50,887 bases of DNA from Dehalococcoidia bacterium (GTDB lineage: Bacteria; Chloroflexota; Dehalococcoidia; Tepidiformales; Tepidiformaceae): the NCBI GenBank assembly GCA_022826585.1, contig JAJDUR010000035.1, positions 1-50,887 of the forward strand, read 5' to 3'. Below the pieces are notes generated by a model. That model did no database searches and had not been told where the DNA came from. It saw only the letters and a list, made by a program, of their open reading frames with translations. Positions 23,785 to 31,588 of this stretch are shown here, piece by piece. Every line of letters begins with the position of its first letter. Position 1 is the first letter of the stretch. Made by a program: the position numbers and the translations under genes.

Positions 23785-24069
23785 TCAAATTGGAACGTAT
23801 GAGCGCATCATACGCGAATCCGTATCTAAGCGGCGGCTGCATCCGTTACGGCGAGGTCTCTGCGGAGTTTCAAGGCACCGAATGTCGACGCCGCCGTCAG
23901 GTCCTTGGGTGAAGAGTTCGAGCGGTCGGTCGAGTTCCGCTTGGAGGAGATCACGGCAAAGTTCTTCGAATTCGAAGGGCGATATCTGGGAGAAGTTGTA
24001 TGTCGGCAAGGAGACTCTCCACGAATCAAGAGCTGCCCCTCGGTGCACGAGAGACCAAGGCACTATCAA
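23785..24069 (-). pseudogene. Restriction-endonuclease-like gene, N-terminal fragment
   Basis: The frame contains YNFSQISPFEFEELCRDLL followed by GPDGGVDIRC, the start of a Mrr-like / PDDEXK restriction endonuclease domain (helix, then the Asp of the first catalytic strand). The next expected element, the QxK or ExK strand and the rest of the protein, is absent: the sequence turns Arg-rich and stops at 23785. The true start was probably TTG near 24009 with GGAGAG upstream. Interpreted as a truncated nuclease gene. Confidence 0.6.
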
Positions 24070-24380
24070 GCTTAGCCGGGAACAGCCCCAGACTAGTGAT
24101 CAAAGCGTCACCCGCCTTGGTGTCCGCGGCCCTTCGTGAGGGGCGCGATAGGGCAATGCCGGGCTGGTATGGGTTTCGCAGAGGCCGCCGAGTACCCGTG
24201 AAGCGATGCTGCGGCAAAGCTGGCGCGGCCCGTTCCACAGCCATCAGCCCCTGCCGGTAGGGGCGAGGCCTGCCCTTCGACCGATACTCCTGGTCGCCAC
24301 TTCCTCCGCATGGCAGCACCGCACTCCGGCGCAGCGACGGGCCACACAGCTTAGTGGAAAATGGGGAGAGCGACGGCGTT
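24070..24380. other. Non-coding stretch upstream of the endonuclease fragment
   Basis: No convincing gene. Frames covering it are rich in Arg, Ser and Pro without a domain. A 6-bp hairpin GCCCCT...AGGGGC at 24247-24264 lacks a T-tract and is not called a terminator. Confidence 0.4.
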
Positions 24381-24890
24381 TCAGAAGAACAGCCGCAGGA
24401 TCGGCTCGCCGTACGCAAGACGGACAAGGGCCACAATCCCGACGAGCAGCAGTGAGAGCTGCCCCATCGCCTGGGTAAGGGGCTCAAGCCAAGGGCTCAA
24501 CTGGGACAGCCTGCTTTGTCCTTCATGGCCCGAGTCTCGCAGCGCTTGTTCAACCATCTCTGCCGCCATGCGGTCATCGGGGTCCCGCACAAACAGGGAG
24601 CCACTCACTTTGCGAGAGTAAGCGTCGCACAGCGAGAGCGCGCCTCCGAGAACCCGAAACCAGAGGGCGAAGCCCAAGCCGATGAGCGTCCAGATGTCAG
24701 CGGTGATGACCGACGACAAGCCCGTCCCCACTACCGCACCGAGACACGCGGGAAGAGACAGCGCACACAGTAGCGCCCACTTCGCCGCCGCACCCCTCCC
24801 GAAGAGGAGTTCGATGGATCTGCCAAACCACCGGAGCACCGTGTCCTGCACGCTCAGAGCACCAACCCGCCGTGACAGGTCTGCGCGCAC
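24381..24890 (-). CDS. Hypothetical membrane protein downstream of hsdR
   Basis: A 169-residue protein with two adjacent hydrophobic helices (KWALLCALSLPACLGAVVG and IWTLIGLGFALWFRVLGG) and a C-terminal helix (LSLLLVGIVALVRLAYG). Between them is a soluble Asp/Arg-rich segment. The GTG start at 24890 is not strongly supported by a ribosome binding site. It follows hsdR by 72 nt on the same strand and may be its last operon gene. No family recognised. Confidence 0.6.
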   Translation of the reverse strand: MRADLSRRVGALSVQDTVLRWFGRSIELLFGRGAAAKWALLCALSLPACLGAVVGTGLSSVITADIWTLIGLGFALWFRVLGGALSLCDAYSRKVSGSLFVRDPDDRMAAEMVEQALRDSGHEGQSRLSQLSPWLEPLTQAMGQLSLLLVGIVALVRLAYGEPILRLFF

Positions 24891-24962
24891 CTGGGCGAGA
24901 TGCTGCCGCAGCGCCTGCAGCGCAGTGCAGGCGCACAGGCTGACTTGTCCCTTAGGCGCAGG

Positions 24963-27900
24963 TCAGGCCCCCGGCTCATCTGCCGTTTCTTTGACCGCGT
25001 CGTGCACCTCGCGCGCGAGCACCTCGGACGCGGTCTGCTGGAACTCGGCGTCGTCGAGGTAGCGCCTCACAATTTCATCGTTCTCGCCCATGCGCTCCAC
25101 CATGAGCTTGCCGAGTTGGGGGCGGAAGCCGAGAGCGAACTTGTCGAGGTTGTTGGCGAGGGCCATGCGGCGGACGTCCTCGTTGCGGAGTGCGCGCTCC
25201 TTGATCTGCTCGAAGAAGAGACGGTCCTCGTCGGTGAAGTCGGTACCGAAGCGCTCGTTGAGGCGAGCGATGATCTCCGATAGCGGAGCCTTGTCCTCTT
25301 CTGGGTCGCCGGTGCCGACCTCGCCCGGGCCGGTGACGTACACCACCGGCTCCTCCGCGAAGAACATTTCGTTCTGGGAGACACGCTGCAGGCGGTAGTA
25401 CTCGAGCTCCACGTCACCGCCGAGGTGGACTGCCTCGCCGTGGCTTGCCCGCAGGTGCGGGAGCAGCATGCGTCCGAACGCGGAGAGGCGCTCGAGGTCC
25501 GCGTCGGCGTAGGGGATGATCTGGCTGAGGAAGGCGTAGAGGTTCACGAACGCACCGAGGCGGTCGCGGAAGGCAGTCTGGTCGTCCTCGTCGAGGTCCG
25601 CGAACCGACCGACCGCCGGCTGGAGCTGCGCCTCCATGCGTGCGTGGTCGTCCAGCCGCCGCTTCGAGACCGGCAGGTAGAAGACTTGAGCGAACGCCTC
25701 CACCTCGGCCTGGTAGTAGACCTGCATACCGTCGAGTTCGTGCTTCAGCTCGTCGAGCCTGTAGGAGTCGGAGGCCTCCAGCAGCTGGGTCTGGTCGTAG
25801 TACGGCGCGAAGGCCTCACGGATGTCCTCGGGATCATTGACGAAGTCGAGAACGAAGGGCGGCGCCTTGCCTGGTGAGGTGCGGTTGAGGCGCGAGAGGG
25901 TCTGCACTGCCTGCACGCCGTCCAGCCGCTTGTCGACGTACATCGCCTGCAGGAGCGGCTGGTCGAAGCCGGTCTGGTACTTCTCCGCCACGAGCAGGAT
26001 CTGGTAGTCGGGCGAGGCGAACCTGCCTGGCAGCGCCGCCTCGCTGATGGACTTGCCGGTCACGATGTCGACGTTCATGCCAGGCTCGGTGAAGTCCTCG
26101 CCGGTGTCGGGGTCCGTGACCGTGCCGCTGAAGGCGATGAGCGGGCGCACGTCATCGTAACCCTGGTCCCTGATGTAGTGCTGGAAAGCCTGCATGTAGC
26201 GCACCGCGCTGAGGCGTGACGAGGTGACGACCATCGCTTTCGCCCGTCCCTCCATGTGGTGACGGACGTGCTCGCGGAAGTGCTCGACGATGACCTCGGT
26301 GCGCTGGCTGACGTTGACTGGGTGCAGGCTCAGGAACTTTGCAAGGGCGACTGCCGTGCGTCGTTTCGGGAGCTCCGGGTCGTCGTCCGCCTGCTTCACG
26401 ATGCGGAAATAGGTGTTGTAGTCGATGTAGTGCTGTAGCACGTCGAGGATGAAGCCCTCCTCGATCGCCTGACGCATGCTGTAGACGTGGAACGGCTCCG
26501 GTTTGCCGCTCGGGCCCAGCCTGCCGAACAGCTCGATGGTCTTGCCTTTCGGCGTGGCCGTGAACGCGAAGAACGAGAGGTTCGGCTGTGCGCCGCGCGA
26601 CTCCGCGACGGCGTTGAGGATGTCTTCCTCGTCCTCTGCCGCATCGAGGGCCTCCTGGGCACGGGAACCTAGTACCTCCTTCAACTCGCGCGCGCTCTCG
26701 CCCGTTTGGCCAGAGTGCGCCTCGTCGACGATGACGGCGTAGCGACGGTCGGCGATGGCCTTGCGCCACTCCGCCGCCTGCGCCTGCTCGTCCTCCGAGG
26801 GCTGATCGGGCGCATCGGCGCCCGCGATGCGCAGCAACCCCTTCATGATGAACGGGAACTTCTGGATCGTGGTGATCACGATCCGCGTCCCGTCGACGAG
26901 CGCCTGCGCGAGTTGCTGCGAGTCCTCGTCGATCGCCTTCACGACGCCCTGGGCGTGCTCAATCTGGTAGACGGCATCCTGCAGTTGGCGGTCGAGAATG
27001 CGGCGGTCGGTGATGACGACGACGCAGTCGAAGACCTTCTCGTCGGCGTCGGTGTGCAGGCTTGCGAGGCGGTGCGAGAGCCACGAGATGCTATTCGTCT
27101 TGCCGCTGCCCGCCGAGTGCTGGATGAGGTAGTTGCGGCCGGGCCCGTCGCCGCGCGCGGTGGCGACAAGCCGGTTGACGGCATCGAGCTGGTGGTAGCG
27201 CGGGAAGATCATCGTCTCGCGCTTCTCCGTGCGCGCGCCCTTCGCGTCATCGACCTTCTCCTCGCGGGTCTCGAGGAAGACGTAGGAGCCGAGGATGTCG
27301 AGAAAGCGCTCGCGTCCTAGCACTTCGCGCCAGAAGTAATCGGTGCGGTAGCCGTCGGGGTTGGGCGGGTTGCCTTCCCCGCAGTGGACGGCGCCAGGGT
27401 TGCTCCCTCGGTTGAAGGGGAGGAAGCGCGTGGCGTCGCCCGCGAGGCGCGTCGCCATGTGGACCTCGTCGGGGTCGGCGGCGAAGTGAACGAGGGCGCG
27501 CCGCTTGAAGCGGAAGACTGGCGCGCTGGGGTCGCGGTCCTGCTGGTACTGGCGGACAGCGTCACGCCAAGTCTGGCCCGTCATGGGGTTCTTGAGCTCG
27601 CACGTCGCTACGGGCACGCCGTTGAGGGCGAAGACGAGGTCGAGAGTGTCGCCCTTGCCCGGGTGACACGGCGTCTGCCGTGTCACGGTGAGTTCGTTGC
27701 GTTCGAAGCGAGCGAGGGCGTCGGGGTTCAGGCCGTGCGCCGGCGCGAAATACGAGACGCGGAAGGTGCGCCCGTAGAACTTGAACCCGTGCCGCAGGAC
27801 CTCGAGCGTCCCCTTGGTGTCGAGCTCGCGCGCGAGCGTCGCGACGATGCGCTCCTCGATGTCCGCGCCGTGCAGCGCAGCCACCCGCTCCCACTCGTCG

Positions 27901-28052
27901 GGCTGGGTGTCTCGAATGAAGGCGGCGGCGCGCGCGGGGAACAACGCCCGGTCGACATCCCACTCGGCGAGGTCTCCCCTGCGCCAGCCGCCGTCGAGGA
28001 GCATGTACTCGACGTTGGTCTCGAAGGCCTGCTCGGTGTGGGTGGCGGTCAT
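24963..28052 (-). CDS. hsdR: Type I restriction enzyme, R subunit
   Basis: A 1029-residue motor and nuclease subunit. The N-terminal nuclease domain has the PDDEXK pair TLDLVF (Asp138) and CELKN (Glu152, Lys154). The superfamily-2 helicase follows with Walker A HSAGSGKTNS near residue 315, Walker B/DEAH motif IVDEAHSGQTG, and the later motif LNRTSPGK. A C-terminal helical assembly region ends the protein. Full length and intact. It completes the set hsdM (31589-33703) and hsdS (28770-30149), but sits after two DUF genes. ATG 28052 is taken because homologues start with the short THTEQAFETNVE-like segment. Confidence 0.95.
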   Translation of the reverse strand: MTATHTEQAFETNVEYMLLDGGWRRGDLAEWDVDRALFPARAAAFIRDTQPDEWERVAALHGADIEERIVATLARELDTKGTLEVLRHGFKFYGRTFRVSYFAPAHGLNPDALARFERNELTVTRQTPCHPGKGDTLDLVFALNGVPVATCELKNPMTGQTWRDAVRQYQQDRDPSAPVFRFKRRALVHFAADPDEVHMATRLAGDATRFLPFNRGSNPGAVHCGEGNPPNPDGYRTDYFWREVLGRERFLDILGSYVFLETREEKVDDAKGARTEKRETMIFPRYHQLDAVNRLVATARGDGPGRNYLIQHSAGSGKTNSISWLSHRLASLHTDADEKVFDCVVVITDRRILDRQLQDAVYQIEHAQGVVKAIDEDSQQLAQALVDGTRIVITTIQKFPFIMKGLLRIAGADAPDQPSEDEQAQAAEWRKAIADRRYAVIVDEAHSGQTGESARELKEVLGSRAQEALDAAEDEEDILNAVAESRGAQPNLSFFAFTATPKGKTIELFGRLGPSGKPEPFHVYSMRQAIEEGFILDVLQHYIDYNTYFRIVKQADDDPELPKRRTAVALAKFLSLHPVNVSQRTEVIVEHFREHVRHHMEGRAKAMVVTSSRLSAVRYMQAFQHYIRDQGYDDVRPLIAFSGTVTDPDTGEDFTEPGMNVDIVTGKSISEAALPGRFASPDYQILLVAEKYQTGFDQPLLQAMYVDKRLDGVQAVQTLSRLNRTSPGKAPPFVLDFVNDPEDIREAFAPYYDQTQLLEASDSYRLDELKHELDGMQVYYQAEVEAFAQVFYLPVSKRRLDDHARMEAQLQPAVGRFADLDEDDQTAFRDRLGAFVNLYAFLSQIIPYADADLERLSAFGRMLLPHLRASHGEAVHLGGDVELEYYRLQRVSQNEMFFAEEPVVYVTGPGEVGTGDPEEDKAPLSEIIARLNERFGTDFTDEDRLFFEQIKERALRNEDVRRMALANNLDKFALGFRPQLGKLMVERMGENDEIVRRYLDDAEFQQTASEVLAREVHDAVKETADEPGA

Positions 28053-28098
28053 GGCGAACTAGCGGCTCTGGGGCTCACGTTTTGTGGCGCCGGGAGCT

Positions 28099-28455
28099 TC
28101 AATCGTCCCGATTCTCGTTGTCGTGCCGGCGCAGGGCGTCGAGGGTCAACGGACGGCCGGCGCGCTTCGCCGCCTGCCAACGGCGGAAGGATTCAGCGCC
28201 TTCTCCCGAGGGCCTGCCTGCGAGCAGTCCCTCGACGCTGAGGTCCTCATCAAGATCGGGCCAGTGGATGTGCTGGGCGCCCGCGAAGAGCTCCCAGTTG
28301 TCGCGCTCCTCCGGTGTGGCGTGGAGCAGCCTGGGGTACCAGGCCAGGGGCACGGAGATGGTGCGGCCGTCCGTGAGATCAGCGGTCAGCGTGTCCTCGG
28401 TGGCGCTCACGGCGGTCGCCCCCGGCACGTCCAGCTCAACGATTGAAGTAGTCAT
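28099..28455 (-). CDS. DUF2442 protein
   Basis: A 118-residue protein with the DUF2442 core: DTLTADLTDGRTISVPLAWYP, then LLHATPEERDNWELF and IHWPDLDEDLSVEGLL. DUF2442 proteins commonly pair with DUF4160, and such pairs are thought to be toxin-antitoxin-like, though this is not firmly established. Its start lies 20 nt inside the DUF4160 gene. Located between hsdS and hsdR. Confidence 0.85.
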   Translation of the reverse strand: MTTSIVELDVPGATAVSATEDTLTADLTDGRTISVPLAWYPRLLHATPEERDNWELFAGAQHIHWPDLDEDLSVEGLLAGRPSGEGAESFRRWQAAKRAGRPLTLDALRRHDNENRDD

Positions 28456-28672
28456 TCCACTCCTCCAGGAACAGTGATTGATTCTGCTCCACTATGCGAT
28501 GAATCCTCCGAATCTCCGGTCTGCGGAGATTGCCGCTGGTCTGCAACTCCACGGGGTTGAGCCAGAACTTTGCGAAGCCATCGTCACGCCGCACGTGGAT
28601 ATGGGGCGGCTCAACTCCATCGGCTGACACGAAATAGAACTGGTACGGCCCCTCCCTGAGTATCGTGGGCAT
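28436..28672 (-). CDS. DUF4160 protein
   Basis: A 78-residue protein beginning MPTILREGPYQFYFVS with PPHIHVRRDDG, the DUF4160 hallmark, and ending in a helix. ATG 28672 aligns with the usual family start; upstream codons to 28762 do not look coding. Overlaps DUF2442 by 20 nt. It sits inside the type I restriction operon, 98 nt after hsdS. Confidence 0.85.
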   Translation of the reverse strand: MPTILREGPYQFYFVSADGVEPPHIHVRRDDGFAKFWLNPVELQTSGNLRRPEIRRIHRIVEQNQSLFLEEWNDYFNR

Positions 28673-28769
28673 CGTCTGATTGTAGCCTTGCCGACAGGGT
28701 GGCGGCTGCGGGTGTGCTCCAAGCGGAAAGGCCCGAGAGGCGCAAGTGGTTGCGACACCCATCAGAGTG

Positions 28770-30149
28770 CTACTCTGCGGGGCCTTTGGATGTTGTGGCC
28801 GACTCCCGCACGTCGATCTTTCCGGTGACGGCCGCTGTGATGAGCGCGGTCCGATACTCCTGTAGGCGCTCGATGGCCGACTCAGCCCTGGCAGTCAGTT
28901 CGTCCAGTTGGTGTGTCGCTGTGTCCAGGAAGTCCCCGATCAGAACCTGCTCTGGCACAGCGGGGGCGGGGATCCGGAGTGCGCGGAGGTCCTGTTGGCT
29001 GAGGTTTGGCTGCCCACCGCCAGCAGAGTGCGAGACAAGGACATCTCGAAAGGCCATCAGCCAGTGGTAAACAAATTTCGTTTCCAGCCTCGTCGGCTCG
29101 GCGAATACGCAGCAGGCCTGGTTGACGGTCGCTGGGATCCCGAGAATCCCAAGCCGCCCGATCGTTGCTCCGTACATAGCGATCACCAGGGCGCCAACCG
29201 GGAAGAGGGAAAGCGCAGAGTGGTCACGTAGCGCCACTGCGGTTACTGATTTCGCTGTCACCAGGATGATCGATTCCCTCAGTTCGGAGGTCGTGACCCA
29301 AGGTGTCTCGCCGTCGTAGTACTCGTCAGAGTCGCTCTGTGGAGTAGTTCCGCTTCCAATGCGGCCAAAGCCAATGGACGGTTGGATAACCTCCCAGTGC
29401 TCGGGTACGTCGCCGAGCCATTCGACGCCCGAGGGCTTGAGGCGGGGCGAGGGGTCGAGGCCGGCGGCGTGGGCGGCGTCGGGCGGGAGGCCGCGCGTCA
29501 CGGTGCGGGTGATGAGCGCGGTCCGGTACTCTTGCAGCCGCTCGATAAGCTGTCGCTTCTTCGCGACGAGTGCGTCGATGCGCTCCGTCTCCCGGTCGAG
29601 GAACGCGGCGATCGCGCGCTGCTCGTCGAGGGGCGGGAGGGGGAGGAGCAAGTGGCTAAGCGCCTGTGTGTAGATGTGCATGACCGTCACCCCGCGGCCC
29701 ATGCAAGCCTTCTGGTAGATGCTGGTCGAGCAGTCTGCTGCGTATCCGAGAAACGCTGCGTCAGCCTTGACGAGAGGGCGGAACACGATGATGTCCCCGC
29801 CGCAGTAGGCCGGGTCTTCGATCAGATTGACGGCTGACTTCCCGATCTCCTCAAGCGTCTCGCCAGACCCGGCGAACAGGATGTCCCCGTATTGGATCTG
29901 CGTGTAGCGCCTCGCGCTCTCCTCCGTGATGTTTGCGCGTGTCTCCCGGATGAAGAACTGGTGCTGCGTGTAGAGGTCCCCGTACCTAACGCAGGGAACA
30001 CCGTCCTCGACCTCGTCTTCCTTCGTCCCGCCGCTGCCCTTGAAGAATGAACCAATGGACCCCAGTTGCCTCACCCCCCAGTGCTCCGGCACATCGCCGA
30101 GCCATGGGGCACCGGAGGGGCGGTAGCTGGGGTAGGGGGAAGCCTTCAT
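28770..30149 (-). CDS. hsdS: Type I restriction-modification specificity subunit
   Basis: A 459-residue protein with two target-recognition domains. Each begins with a WLGDVPEHW motif (near residues 15 and 244) and is followed by a long coiled-coil containing RLQEYRTALIT (near residues 205 and 430). The two halves recognise the two parts of a bipartite DNA target. It overlaps the preceding KAP NTPase by 4 nt (ATGA). Both halves look complete, with no inverted repeats nearby that would suggest phase-variable swapping. Confidence 0.93.
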   Translation of the reverse strand: MKASPYPSYRPSGAPWLGDVPEHWGVRQLGSIGSFFKGSGGTKEDEVEDGVPCVRYGDLYTQHQFFIRETRANITEESARRYTQIQYGDILFAGSGETLEEIGKSAVNLIEDPAYCGGDIIVFRPLVKADAAFLGYAADCSTSIYQKACMGRGVTVMHIYTQALSHLLLPLPPLDEQRAIAAFLDRETERIDALVAKKRQLIERLQEYRTALITRTVTRGLPPDAAHAAGLDPSPRLKPSGVEWLGDVPEHWEVIQPSIGFGRIGSGTTPQSDSDEYYDGETPWVTTSELRESIILVTAKSVTAVALRDHSALSLFPVGALVIAMYGATIGRLGILGIPATVNQACCVFAEPTRLETKFVYHWLMAFRDVLVSHSAGGGQPNLSQQDLRALRIPAPAVPEQVLIGDFLDTATHQLDELTARAESAIERLQEYRTALITAAVTGKIDVRESATTSKGPAE

Positions 30150-31585
30150 GCGCCCGCCTGGTAGAGATCGATCATCTTCGCGACATGGGCGAGGCTGTTT
30201 CTGTTCATCCCCTTGATTGCGAAGATGCCAACAGCATCCTTGAGCAACTCGTTGAGCCGTTCCCTATCCGCTTGGGTTCTTTGCGAGAATGCGTTCTCGG
30301 GCAGGGCGCCAGGCTTTCCACGAATAGCGGGGTCAGTGAGGTACTTCCATGCAGGTCCTGCCTCCACGCAGTACAGGTTGAGTTCTATGGTCTTCAACAC
30401 ATTTTCTTCTGCTTTGACACCGGCTGATAGTTCGGGGAGGTTTCGCTCAAAGCAGTCCACCACCTCTCGCGCGCTACACTCCCTGTTGATGAATTTCCTG
30501 TAGAGCTCGCGATCGATGAGCTTGAGGGACAGGATCGAGACAAGCAGTGGAGGATAGATGTAGTGACGAGGCTCAAGGCCCTTCCCAAGTAGTGCAATCA
30601 TCCTCACGATGTGGTCAACGTCACGGAGGGAAAAACCGAGGGCTCGAACTAAGTATGGCGCGCTTAGGGTCATCTCGTGGAATTCGTCGGTATGCACTCT
30701 GTTCCCTGCATGGCGAGACATCTCATCCAGAAATTGCTTTATCCCGAATGCATCGAACAGCCAGTGACAATACGTCTCCGTATCTGCCTCGGGTAGGACA
30801 AACTCCATGTCGAAGAAGCGCCGGAGATAGATTCCGGCGTCAATCTCCCCGTAGACCGACTTGAGCGATTTCACGAGCTCGCTCCGATTGATGCCGAAGA
30901 CGAACACGATGTTGGGCACGTCGAAGATGTGCTTGACTCGCTCCAGGAGCTCAATGGCGAACGTCGGGCGACACCGGTCAAGCTCGTCGATGATGAAGAT
31001 GAGGGGCTGGCCGGTGTCCCTCTGCACTTCCGACGCCAAGCGCCCAAGAGCCTTTCTCAAGTCGTCCTTCGCTGATCGCTTCTGCTGGTAGTCGTCGAGT
31101 TTCTCCGCGGGGGAGTCATCGCTATCCAGGGGGAGCGGCGGAAGCGGGATTCCGGCCCCGACAAGCGTGGCGACCGAAGCCCCGTGGTACAGAAGAGGGC
31201 CCGCCAGCTCAATGAGCTTGCCGACTCGTTCCCCGAAGCTCTCTCCGAGGTGCTCGGTGAGCTGGGCGATGATCGCGAGCAGGGGATCCGCGGCGAAGTC
31301 GTCCTCCCAGGCGTTGTAGTAGATCGCCTGCCAACCTGGATCCTGAATTCGTAGGTCTTGCGCCCAGCGCTTGAGCAGGAACGTCTTCCCCGTCCCCCAA
31401 CGGCCATCGAGGCTGATGACGAACGGCGCTTCCTGGCCCTCAATGATCCTGGTCAGGCGGTCGCCGGTCTCCTTGCGGCCGAGCACATCGCCGGTCCACG
31501 GTTCCACTGGGTCGGGTTCCTGTTCGACGAGCTTGAGCGGCGGCGGCTTGGGGCGCGGCTTGGTGGACTCGGGCTCCTGGGTCAT
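30146..31585 (-). CDS. KAP-family P-loop NTPase within the type I operon
   Basis: A 479-residue STAND-like NTPase with Walker A GRWGTGKT at 61-68 and Walker B LIFIIDELDRC near 200, the KAP family signature. A hydrophobic stretch between them (PLLYHGASVATLVGAGIPLP) could be the membrane-inserted region seen in many KAP proteins but is short. It starts 3 nt after hsdM and overlaps hsdS by 4 nt, so it is made with the modification enzyme. KAP NTPases are linked to phage defence. Here it may regulate restriction or act as a second-line abortive sensor; this is inference. Confidence 0.85.
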   Translation of the reverse strand: MTQEPESTKPRPKPPPLKLVEQEPDPVEPWTGDVLGRKETGDRLTRIIEGQEAPFVISLDGRWGTGKTFLLKRWAQDLRIQDPGWQAIYYNAWEDDFAADPLLAIIAQLTEHLGESFGERVGKLIELAGPLLYHGASVATLVGAGIPLPPLPLDSDDSPAEKLDDYQQKRSAKDDLRKALGRLASEVQRDTGQPLIFIIDELDRCRPTFAIELLERVKHIFDVPNIVFVFGINRSELVKSLKSVYGEIDAGIYLRRFFDMEFVLPEADTETYCHWLFDAFGIKQFLDEMSRHAGNRVHTDEFHEMTLSAPYLVRALGFSLRDVDHIVRMIALLGKGLEPRHYIYPPLLVSILSLKLIDRELYRKFINRECSAREVVDCFERNLPELSAGVKAEENVLKTIELNLYCVEAGPAWKYLTDPAIRGKPGALPENAFSQRTQADRERLNELLKDAVGIFAIKGMNRNSLAHVAKMIDLYQAGA

Positions 31586-31588
31586 GCG

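Noticed and set aside
24247..24264. Rho-independent terminator
   Set aside because: Hairpin GCCCCT/AGGGGC has only six pairs and no T-run.
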